A stretch of DNA of 5,192 bases from Opitutia bacterium (GCA_025363025.1 JANYEO010000025.1:1-5192), one strand, 5' to 3'. Counted from the first letter of the stretch, positions 1 through 5,130 are shown. The notes: generated by a model not told the origin, from the sequence alone. Program-made: numbers and translations.

Positions 1-135
1 TGTCTCCAGCAGTGCGGACTGCGTCTTCGGCGTGGCGCGATTGATTTCATCCGCGAGCAGGAGCTGCGTGAAAATCGGCCCGCGCCGGAATTCAAACTGA
101 TACCGCCCGTCCGGCCCCTCCAGGTTGCCCAAGAT
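1..135 (-). pseudogene. MoxR-family AAA+ ATPase, internal fragment lacking its N-terminus
   Basis: Read on the minus strand, codons ending at base 1 give LGNLEGPDGRY, then QFEFRRGPIFTQ and LLLADEINRATPKTQSALLE. This is the conserved MoxR block with Walker B (LADEIN) and the following RATPKTQ..LLE signature. MoxR proteins are chaperone-like AAA+ ATPases that usually work with von Willebrand factor A proteins. The frame reads isoleucine at 133-135 and then a TAA stop (complement of 136-138). The N-terminal part with Walker A, about 90 residues in typical family members, is therefore missing and no start codon is available. The gene runs off the left edge, so its 3' part may be intact. GC is about 63% here, against about 40% in the adjoining ORF, which points to a recombination junction, a decayed remnant or an assembly join. 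The family call is secure; its status as a pseudogene is inferred. Confidence 0.75.
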
Positions 136-138
136 TTA

Positions 139-456
139 TTGGCCTTACCGAATAGTAAGGGAGATGGCTTGGCTGGTTTTATTTTGGCAAAAGCCTCTAT
201 TCAGGAATTTGGAAGCTTTATCTACAACCTAATCTCAGATAAGCAGATTGAGGTGTTGCAAATGATGCATTATAGAGGGCCAGAAGGACAAGCGCTTCTT
301 CAAGCAATGATTCCATGCTTGCGGACGCTCGATGCTGCAGTTAGAATTTTAGGCGATATTAATGTAAACGAAAGAGAACCCTATTATAATAAATTAACTC
401 CTGGCGATGCCACTGCAGTTAAGGCCGAGATGACGCGCCTTGGCATGTCGCATTAG
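139..456 (+). CDS. small hypothetical protein, or C-terminal remnant of a larger one
   Basis: I do not recognise this protein. From the TTG at 139 it is 105 residues long, mostly helical in character, soluble, with no signal peptide or membrane segment. It ends in LTPGDATAVKAEMTRLGMSH. No ribosome binding site precedes 139. A TTG at 169 has AAGGGAG at 157-163, five bases upstream, and would give 95 residues; I find that start more believable. The same frame is open back to base 1, but there the antisense strand encodes a textbook MoxR block, so the upstream part is probably a shadow. The ORF starts right at the composition junction, so it could also be the 3' part of a gene whose beginning was lost. 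Codon usage looks like real coding sequence. A stem-loop follows the stop by 8 bases. Confidence 0.45.
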   Translation: MALPNSKGDGLAGFILAKASIQEFGSFIYNLISDKQIEVLQMMHYRGPEGQALLQAMIPCLRTLDAAVRILGDINVNEREPYYNKLTPGDATAVKAEMTRLGMSH

Positions 457-464
457 GCGCCTGT

Positions 465-480
465 CCCTCTCCCAAGAGGG
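465..480 (+). terminator. stem-loop after the small ORF, weak terminator candidate
   Basis: CCCTCT (465-470) and AGAGGG (475-480) form a perfect 6-bp stem with a CCCA loop, 8 bases after the TAG stop of the small ORF. No run of T follows, so it is not a standard intrinsic terminator. It could be a transcript-end stabiliser or part of a dispersed extragenic repeat. Confidence 0.3.
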
Positions 481-481
481 C

Positions 482-498
482 GCAATCCTCAGCGGAGG
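482..498. repeat. 17-bp exact repeat, intergenic copy
   Basis: GCAATCCTCAGCGGAGG occurs here and again, identical, at 871-887 inside the P-type ATPase gene. It contains a CCTC/GAGG inverted repeat around AGCG. By a rough base-composition estimate, a 17-base match within 5.2 kb is expected by chance well under once in a thousand such windows. Function unknown. Confidence 0.6.
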
Positions 499-573
499 TA
501 AATTTCTCGCGTTTGTCTCGTGAGACCGCTGCATAATGCATGATTTATGAGTTTTTGGGCGGTTGTCATTCCT

Positions 574-594
574 CGAGTACCGTATGTACACTCG
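574..594. repeat. imperfect inverted repeat (hairpin) in the intergenic region
   Basis: CGAG+TAC (574-580) can pair with GTA (586-588) and CTCG (591-594) around a CGTAT loop, leaving a two-base bulge (CA, 589-590). It is flanked by TTGTCATTC on the left and TCAATCCGTC on the right. Such flanks around a small palindrome resemble the short dispersed palindromic repeats of some bacterial genomes, but only one copy is visible here, so this is a weak call. Confidence 0.3.
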
Positions 595-796
595 TCAATC
601 CGTCCTTCAAATTCCTCAAAATCAAAGCATTCTGCAATCGGTCTCTTCATAATCGCGAAAGTTTGAAAATTAAAATTCTCTCTATTTTGTTGAATAATCC
701 AACTCACAAAAAATGCATTCTGACAGAGGTCTGCTTTTGGGTGGACGTAGTCTAGCCATAGGCCTTAGGGTTTAGGGATTAAGATTTTTAAGTACT

Positions 797-3070
797 ATGC
801 AGCTTCCCCATTTTCATTTTAAAAACGATTCAGCTTCGTGGTTACCGGGGCTTGCCGCCTTTTTGAGAGAGCAATCCTCAGCGGAGGCTATCCGGTTTAA
901 CCCGACTAAACGAACGATCGAAGTCGCTACTCTTGGCATTGTCGACTTAGCCGCCCTAGAGGAGGAGCTTGCCCGTACACTGCGTGCGATAGAGGCTAAA
1001 ATTGCAACGCCTGATGCGGCAGCGGATCCTTTGCCTAAAGCTTTTTCTGTCCGTAAGGAAGGGGCTGTTTTTATTTTAGAAAAGCCCTCGTGCACCACGG
1101 CTCCTAGCTTCTGGCAATGGCGCACACTTCCTTGGCCAGAGCTTAAGGCAGGTGGGTGTTGTAGCCATGAGCATGATTGGGAGGTTCTTGCAGGCTTAGC
1201 TGCGGCCTGTGGGCTCTTAGGTTTCTTAGGCTATTTGGCAGAGGAACAAGTATTTGGAGCCGTGTGGTTACCCCCCGTTTTTTATGCCTTGGCCTTCCTC
1301 ACAGGCGGCTGGGATGCATTACACGATATCGCAAAAAAGATACCTAAGGGGCAGTTTGATATCCACTTCCTCATGATCATGGTTGCCATCGGAGCCAGTC
1401 TTATAGGGGCTTGGCGGGAGGGGGTGCTTCTATTGTTTCTCTTTTCCGCTTCAGGAGCGATGGAAGCATTTGCACTGTATCGTACACGCAAGGGGATAGA
1501 CGCCCTCTTTAAAAAAGTCCCTGAGGCCGCTTGGAAGATCGAGGCCAGCGGAGAGGAAACGCGCATTCCCATAGCCCAAATTGCCCCAGGCGATATCCTT
1601 CGCGTGCGGCCAGGGGAGCTATTTGCAGTCGACGGCGCCATCCTTGATGGGGAAAGCGCAGCAGATGAAGCGAACCTTACCGGGGAGTCTGTACCCGTTG
1701 ATAAACGCATAGGGGATATGGTTTATAGTGGTACCTTTAATCTTTGGGGGAGTGTTCAGATGCGGGTTTTAAAGTCAGCCTCGGAGAGTTCGCTGCAAAA
1801 AATCATTCGCTTAATTCAAGAGGCTCAGCATTTAAAAGCCCCTAGCCAGCGCTTCACAGAGCGGTTTGGGACGCGTTACACGCTGGGTATTTTGACGCTT
1901 ACCGCTGTTATGTTTTTTGTGTGGTATTTGGGTTTTGGTATTAGCCCCTTTACGAATACGCCTGAGGGTTACTCGGCTTTTTATAGGGCGATGACGCTGC
2001 TTGTTGTAGCTAGCCCATGTGCATTAGTCCTCTCTATTCCGTCAGCTATCTTAGCGGGAATCGCCTGGGGGGCCATGAAAGGGATTTTGTTCCGCGGGGG
2101 TGCAGCAATTGAGCGGCTCTCAGAGGTTACCTGTGTCGCGCTTGATAAAACAGGCACCTTAACGACAGGAGACCTAGCGGTCGAAAGTATTGAGAGCTTT
2201 CCGCCTGGCCGGGAAAAAGAGATGCTGCAAATGGCTCTGAGTATGGAGGCCCATGCGAGCCACCCCTTAGCCCGTGCTATTGTGCGGCATGGGCGTCAGC
2301 AGGGGCTAGAGCCTACGGCTGTTGATAGTTTTAAGTCTCTAACAGGCATGGGGTTGCAAGGGGTTGTAGGGGGTAAATCTGTTATTTTAGGCCGGCGGGA
2401 GCTTTTGCAAGAAGGGCCCCTGCTCCATTGGGCTAGGGCACTGCCTGAGCCTGGGCCTGAATATTCCGAGGTGTGGATTATTGCAGAAGATGCCTTAGGC
2501 CGGCTTTTACTTAAGGATCAAATTCGCCTGGAATCCGCTCCAGTACTCGCTGAATTAGCGAAATTGGGGATAGAAACTCTCATGCTTACCGGGGATAGGG
2601 CTGAGACAGCCAATGCTGTAGCTCAGCGGATTGGCATTAAAACCGTTAAGGCAGGCCTGAAGCCCCATGAGAAGGTGGCAGCCTTGCAAGCCTGTAAAGC
2701 TGAGGGTTTTGTCGTGGCTATGGTGGGGGATGGCGTCAATGATGCCCCTTCGCTGGCGGCAGCAGACGTGGCCGTGGCCATGGGGGCTCGTGGGAGCGAT
2801 GCCGCCCTTGAGCAAAGTGAAGTTGTTCTTATGAATGACCGGATAGACCTCTTCTTAGCCGCTTATCGGTTGAGCCGTCATGCCCGGGGTATTATTCGAC
2901 AAAACCTTGCTATATCGATAGTTACGATTGTTTGTATGATTGTAAGCTCCCTGATGGGCATTATCCCTTTGGCTATTGGGGTCATGGCGCACGAAGGGTC
3001 TACTTTTTTAGTATGTTTGAATAGTTTGAGGGTGCTCTTTTATAAACCGCAGCTTTTTGAAAACCGCTGA
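797..3070 (+). CDS. P1B-type heavy-metal-transporting ATPase, P1B-4 (CoaT/CtpD/HMA1-like) group
   Basis: This 757-residue inner-membrane pump uses ATP to move a transition metal, most likely out of the cytoplasm. All catalytic motifs are intact: TGES 295-298 (actuator domain), DKTGT 450-454 with phosphorylated D450, HP 489-490, TGD 598-600 and GDGVND 644-649. The membrane metal motif is SPC (406-408) rather than CPC, and the last helices carry HEGST (732-736) followed by LNSLR. That pair defines the P1B-4 group, linked to Co, Fe, Ni, Zn or Cd; the exact metal cannot be read from sequence. About eight hydrophobic segments are visible (near 129-150, 155-172, 187-205, 207-227, 361-380, 396-422, 703-725, 725-748). 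The N-terminus has a fold-like stretch (about 13-68) without the CxxC of heavy-metal-binding domains, then a GGCCSHEHDW patch at 119-128 that may bind metal. The ATG at 797 is the only good start, yet no clear ribosome binding site precedes it. It stands alone, with no metalloregulator gene beside it in the window. Confidence 0.93.
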   Translation: MQLPHFHFKNDSASWLPGLAAFLREQSSAEAIRFNPTKRTIEVATLGIVDLAALEEELARTLRAIEAKIATPDAAADPLPKAFSVRKEGAVFILEKPSCTTAPSFWQWRTLPWPELKAGGCCSHEHDWEVLAGLAAACGLLGFLGYLAEEQVFGAVWLPPVFYALAFLTGGWDALHDIAKKIPKGQFDIHFLMIMVAIGASLIGAWREGVLLLFLFSASGAMEAFALYRTRKGIDALFKKVPEAAWKIEASGEETRIPIAQIAPGDILRVRPGELFAVDGAILDGESAADEANLTGESVPVDKRIGDMVYSGTFNLWGSVQMRVLKSASESSLQKIIRLIQEAQHLKAPSQRFTERFGTRYTLGILTLTAVMFFVWYLGFGISPFTNTPEGYSAFYRAMTLLVVASPCALVLSIPSAILAGIAWGAMKGILFRGGAAIERLSEVTCVALDKTGTLTTGDLAVESIESFPPGREKEMLQMALSMEAHASHPLARAIVRHGRQQGLEPTAVDSFKSLTGMGLQGVVGGKSVILGRRELLQEGPLLHWARALPEPGPEYSEVWIIAEDALGRLLLKDQIRLESAPVLAELAKLGIETLMLTGDRAETANAVAQRIGIKTVKAGLKPHEKVAALQACKAEGFVVAMVGDGVNDAPSLAAADVAVAMGARGSDAALEQSEVVLMNDRIDLFLAAYRLSRHARGIIRQNLAISIVTIVCMIVSSLMGIIPLAIGVMAHEGSTFLVCLNSLRVLFYKPQLFENR
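871..887. repeat. 17-bp exact repeat, copy inside the ATPase gene
   Basis: Second copy of the sequence at 482-498. Here it is read as part of codons 25-31 (EQSSAEA) near the start of the ATPase, in a region with little family conservation. Confidence 0.6.
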
Positions 3071-3111
3071 AGAATATCTTTCTTTTGAGTTCTTGGTCGG
3101 TTGTTTATTTA

Positions 3112-3144
3112 AAAAAATACTGCGTAATTATTATCACACGCAGT
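3112..3144 (-). terminator. minus-strand intrinsic terminator candidate between the ATPase and rluA
   Basis: ACTGCGT (3119-3125) and ACGCAGT (3138-3144) are perfect 7-bp inverted arms with a 12-base loop. On the minus strand the hairpin is followed by A and then seven T (complement of 3111-3117), the layout of a rho-independent terminator. No minus-strand gene ends nearby. It would stop transcripts coming leftward from the LolA-like gene through the antisense of rluA, before they enter the ATPase. On the plus strand no T run follows it. Confidence 0.45.
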
Positions 3145-3154
3145 GGGATAATAA
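3128..3154. repeat. second hairpin, overlapping and competing with the terminator stem
   Basis: TTATTATC (3128-3135) pairs with GATAATAA (3147-3154); after one mismatch, CAC (3137-3139) pairs with GTG (3143-3145). This stem uses bases of both the loop and the right arm of the hairpin at 3119-3144, so the two structures exclude each other. Whether they act as alternatives is not known. Confidence 0.45.
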
Positions 3155-3177
3155 CTGTGCTACTGTAATAGTATGCT
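3153..3177 (-). repeat. inverted copy of the 3197-3279 repeat element
   Basis: The reverse complement of this 25-base stretch matches 3251-3275 at 22 of 25 positions and 3207-3231 at 20 of 25. It therefore lies in inverted orientation to the two tandem copies. Its right neighbour continues into CTAGTACAGT (3176-3185), a core that is also found in both direct copies. Confidence 0.6.
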
Positions 3178-3196
3178 AGTACAGTTTTCAGGCAAT

Positions 3197-3240
3197 AAAG
3201 TGTATCAACGTGCTAGTACGGTAGCACAGTTTAATGCTCG
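3197..3240 (+). repeat. 44-bp tandem repeat, copy 1, with perfect internal hairpin
   Basis: This unit starts AAAGTGTATCA and ends ACAGTTTAAT plus five bases. It matches the next unit at 33 of 39 aligned positions. Inside, GTGCTA (3210-3215) and TAGCAC (3222-3227) form a perfect 6-bp stem with a 6-base loop. Confidence 0.7.
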
Positions 3241-3284
3241 AAAGTGTATCAGCATACTAGTACAGTGGTACAGTTTAATAAGGT
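3241..3284 (+). repeat. 44-bp tandem repeat, copy 2
   Basis: Direct copy, 44 bases downstream of copy 1, best conserved over 3241-3279. All six differences from copy 1 are transitions. The stem is partly kept: one G-C pair becomes A-U and one U-A becomes U-G, while the outermost pair is lost (A opposite C). It contains the palindrome TACTAGTA at 3255-3262. Confidence 0.7.
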
Positions 3285-3287
3285 TTT

Positions 3288-3305
3288 CTAAGAATGCATT
3301 CTTAG
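3288..3305. promoter_or_regulatory. perfect 18-bp palindrome upstream of rluA, operator candidate
   Basis: CTAAGAATGCATTCTTAG is a perfect palindrome with no spacer, 50 bases before the rluA start codon. It is followed by TTTTGCTTTAATAAG, which includes TTTAAT, a possible -10-like hexamer at 3312-3317. A dimeric regulator binding here could control rluA. It could instead be a weak AT-rich hairpin. No regulator gene is visible in the window. Confidence 0.4.
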
Positions 3306-3339
3306 TTTTGCTTTAATAAGTTTGTCAGGAAATTATTCT

Positions 3340-3402
3340 ATGCCAGGTTCGTTGGATGAATTGGCGCTATTTGAGAGAACCGGTATTTTTAGCAGAGAGT
3401 GA
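3340..3402 (+). CDS. possible 20-codon leader ORF overlapping the start of rluA
   Basis: ATG at 3340 has AGGA at 3327-3330 nine bases upstream, a better ribosome binding site than that of rluA itself. It runs 20 codons (starting MPGSLDELALFE) in another frame and stops at TGA 3400-3402, 47 bases inside rluA. It may be a chance frame, a leader that modulates rluA translation, or the sign of a frameshift near the rluA start. Nothing in the peptide is recognisable. Confidence 0.2.
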   Translation: MPGSLDELALFERTGIFSRE

Positions 3403-4303
3403 GCTTATTGATTTAGCAGAATTAGAAACCTGGATTTTGCAAGAAGATGAGCATGTGATGGTTGTGGATAAACCGGGGTGGGTTGTTTGCCACCCCTCTA
3501 AGAATGGCCCCTGCTCTAGCCTTGTGGGTGCCTGCCGGGAACGCAGTGGGGATGCCGTTCTTCACCTAGTTAGCCGCTTGGATAGGGAAACAAGTGGCCT
3601 CATTGTACTGGCGAAGCACAAAAAAAGTGCCCGGCTCTTCCAAATGGCCCTACAAGAAAGGCGGGTCGAGAAAGTTTATATAGCCTTACTCACGGGTGAG
3701 CTTGCAGAGCCACTTTGGGTGACAGGCCCGTTGGCGCGCGATATGGAGAGCCCCGTTTACGTGAAGCAGACGGTAAGACGCTCTCACAGTGCAGTTTCCG
3801 CTCGTACGTACTTTGACCCGATTGTGACTAAAAATGGGTTTACTTTGGCCCGCGTCCTGCCTGTAACAGGTCGTAAGCATCAGATACGTGCCCATGCAGA
3901 GCATATTGGCACCCCAGTTGTGGGGGATAAAGTTTATGGGGGGGATGCTACGCTCTTTCTTGAATTTGCAGAAAAAGGGTGGACGGATAGGCTCTCAGAG
4001 CGTTTAGCCATGCGGCGCCAGGCCCTACATGCGGCGAAGCTTGTCTTTACTACCGATGATAAAGGGGAGCAGGCCGTATATGAGTATAAGGCCCCACTGG
4101 CTTGGGATATGAAGGAGTTTTGCCAGCACAAAATGGGAATTGAAGCAGAAGCAGTGGAAGCCTTTTATCAAGAAGCAGTTGCTAAACCAATGCCCGAGCC
4201 TTATGTACCTCTACAAGGCGGAAAAAGCGCTACGCGGGATAACCGGGAGGGGGCTTTCGAGGCTACTGGGGAGCCAGAAGCTAGTGGGGAAAGTGAGGCT
4301 TAA
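3356..4303 (+). CDS. RluA-family pseudouridine synthase
   Basis: This 315-residue protein is expected to isomerise uridine to pseudouridine in ribosomal or transfer RNA, in the cytoplasm. Visible family motifs in order are VVDKPGWVVCHPSKNG (36-51), the catalytic loop HLVSRLDRETSGL (70-82) with the nucleophile aspartate D76, KVYIALLTG (106-114), TGRKHQIRAH (171-180) and RQALHAAKL (221-229). No N-terminal S4 RNA-binding domain is present, so it is a short, catalytic-domain-only member (RluA/TruC-like rather than RluC/RluD). The target uridine cannot be told from sequence. The ATG at 3356 is the first start in frame after a TAA at 3317-3319; AGG at 3345-3347 is a weak ribosome binding site. The last ~40 residues are a low-complexity tail rich in Glu, Ala and Gly (ending EATGEPEASGESEA). 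The tail's final 31 codons, stop included, overlap the end of the convergent gene, so it may be an extension past the ancestral stop. Confidence 0.9.
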   Translation: MNWRYLREPVFLAESELIDLAELETWILQEDEHVMVVDKPGWVVCHPSKNGPCSSLVGACRERSGDAVLHLVSRLDRETSGLIVLAKHKKSARLFQMALQERRVEKVYIALLTGELAEPLWVTGPLARDMESPVYVKQTVRRSHSAVSARTYFDPIVTKNGFTLARVLPVTGRKHQIRAHAEHIGTPVVGDKVYGGDATLFLEFAEKGWTDRLSERLAMRRQALHAAKLVFTTDDKGEQAVYEYKAPLAWDMKEFCQHKMGIEAEAVEAFYQEAVAKPMPEPYVPLQGGKSATRDNREGAFEATGEPEASGESEA

Positions 4304-5092
4304 AGCGGCTGCTTGGAGGCTAAGCTCTGCCTTGGCCCGGGTTGTATGGTCGGTAAGCTCCATCGTCTTAATCATCCATTGGTCTTTAACTTTTTTAAAG
4401 CTTCCTACTTTTAAGGTGCGCTTGGGACGCCCATTGGTATCTAAAAGCTCTGCACGGATGAGGGTGTAAAAGCCGCCATCTATCCCCAGCATAACAGGGC
4501 CTAGTGCTGGGCAAGCCTCTAGGAGAGGGGCGGAGGGCATCATCCGAAAGCGGTGGACGATGCGGCCATTAGTACGTTCTGATTTTATGTAGGTGCCTTG
4601 CCAATGGGTAAACGGCATAAGGAGGTCGAAAGGCGTATAGGGTAGGCCGGAAACCAAGGGGGTGAGCCAACTGCTGGGTATTAGGGCTTGAGTGGGCTCC
4701 TCATTGAGTTTGACCCATAAGGCTGGCTCTGCTCCTTGTTTTATTAAGAGGCGGTAGGTGAGGGCAGGTGCGCTAGGGGCCGCTTTATTGCTAGCTGCAG
4801 CAGGGGTAATGACTAGCTGAGCCATAGCACCTGTTGGGCCTTGGGTGCCCATGAAAAGGCCTTCGTAAGGGGTGCCAGGAATACGGCCGATGGGCTTTAG
4901 GGCAATTTTTAAGGCAAAGTCCCCCGCTAGGTGTTGGCTTTTAAAGCGGGAGAGGGCTTGGCTAGCGGCTTCTGTAGATAGTTGAGGGACGGGGAGCTGA
5001 GTTGGGAATTGTGGATCCCCCCCGTAAATAAAAGGCGGGCAAAATAAGCAGCAAAAAACCGCCAGGATGTATGCCTTGGCGGTTTTTTTCAT
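4211..5092 (-). CDS. exported LolA-like protein (outer membrane lipoprotein-sorting type)
   Basis: From ATG at 5092 this is a 293-residue protein with a Sec signal peptide: basic MKKTAKAY, hydrophobic ILAVFCCLFC, and likely cleavage near the IYGG at 22-25. It is therefore periplasmic or outer-membrane facing. No clean lipobox is present despite three cysteines. The C-terminal half looks like the uncharacterised LolA-like proteins annotated as outer membrane lipoprotein-sorting: LLMPFTHWQG (157-166), a strand with RTNGRIVHRF, then VMLGIDGGFYTLIRAELLD and LKVGSFKKVKDQW (227-239), followed by a KTMELTDHTTRAKAELSL strand. The order 'domain W, renaming strand, D..G.P.+..+V.SFK+V...W' matches my memory of that family. 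The molecular role is unproven. A TTG at 5128 could extend it by 12 residues, but that would put a non-signal-like stretch before the signal peptide. No Shine-Dalgarno is seen before 5092. The 3' end overlaps rluA by 93 bases. Confidence 0.7.
   Translation of the reverse strand: MKKTAKAYILAVFCCLFCPPFIYGGDPQFPTQLPVPQLSTEAASQALSRFKSQHLAGDFALKIALKPIGRIPGTPYEGLFMGTQGPTGAMAQLVITPAAASNKAAPSAPALTYRLLIKQGAEPALWVKLNEEPTQALIPSSWLTPLVSGLPYTPFDLLMPFTHWQGTYIKSERTNGRIVHRFRMMPSAPLLEACPALGPVMLGIDGGFYTLIRAELLDTNGRPKRTLKVGSFKKVKDQWMIKTMELTDHTTRAKAELSLQAAALSLTFPTSFWLPSSLESPLPVIPRSAFSAL
5053..5089. terminator. bidirectional terminator-like hairpin inside the signal-peptide codons
   Basis: AAAAAACCGCCA (5053-5064) and TGGCGGTTTTTT (5077-5088) are perfect 12-bp inverted arms with a 12-base loop. 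Either strand yields a GC-rich stem followed by six or seven T, so it fits an intrinsic terminator in both directions. On the minus strand it covers codons 2-14 of the LolA-like gene, just after its start codon. On the plus strand it is the first strong terminator downstream of rluA, though about 750 bases away. Part of the symmetry is helped by AAA-AAA lysine codons and GTT-TTT codons typical of signal peptides, but the CCGCCA/TGGCGG core is not explained by that. Confidence 0.6.
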
Positions 5093-5093
5093 C

Positions 5094-5106
5094 ACGTTTA
5101 TAACGT
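5094..5106. promoter_or_regulatory. short dyad just upstream of the LolA-like gene
   Basis: ACGTT (5094-5098) and AACGT (5102-5106) flank TAT, one base before the minus-strand start codon (5090-5092). It could be a small operator or chance; a 5-bp dyad is weak evidence. On the minus strand TATTAT (complement of 5119-5124) lies further upstream and could serve as a -10 element. Confidence 0.2.
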
Positions 5107-5130
5107 TCGATAAATGAGGATAATACAAGC

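Larger units (their letters stand above)
457..796. other. gene-poor stretch with several small dyads
   Basis: No convincing gene is visible in these 340 bases. The short open frames in it (540-755 plus; 489-707 minus) lack ribosome binding sites and recognisable content. It holds the stem-loop at 465-480, the repeat at 482-498, GTCTC/GAGAC at 515-526, TGCATAATGCA at 530-540 and an imperfect hairpin at 574-594. The part from about 660 to 720 is AT-rich and is the likeliest place for the ATPase promoter. I could only find poor matches to a -35/-10 pair there (TTGAAA at 663-668, TATTTT at 683-688, with a short 14-base spacer), so I do not call a promoter. It has the look of extragenic repeat-containing DNA rather than a degraded gene. 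Confidence 0.5.

Noticed and set aside
489..707. Minus-strand 72-codon open frame starting at GTG 707
   Set aside because: No ribosome binding site, no recognisable domain, and it runs through the dyads and the 17-bp repeat. It is more likely an open frame created by repeat-like DNA.
540..755. Plus-strand 71-codon open frame starting at ATG 540
   Set aside because: Composition (many Ser, Cys, Lys, Ile, Leu) reflects AT-rich DNA; no ribosome site and no motif.
765..777. TTAGGG followed by TTTAGGG, similar to telomere repeats
   Set aside because: Only two units in a bacterial intergenic region; almost certainly coincidence.
3153..3284. CRISPR array
   Set aside because: Only two tandem units with no unique spacers between them and one inverted copy; not the repeat-spacer pattern.
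4140..4469. Plus-strand 109-codon frame across the end of rluA
   Set aside because: It overlaps rluA and the LolA-like gene, both with recognisable protein content, and has no features of its own.
5003..5092. Lipoprotein signal (lipobox) in the LolA-like protein
   Set aside because: The cysteines in AVFCCLFC lack the small residue pattern expected before a lipidated cysteine, so a normal signal peptidase site after IYGG fits better.
5126..5128. TTG at 5128 as start of the LolA-like gene
   Set aside because: It would put MYYPHLSNVINV before a perfectly good signal peptide beginning at MKKTAK; the ATG at 5092 is far more likely.
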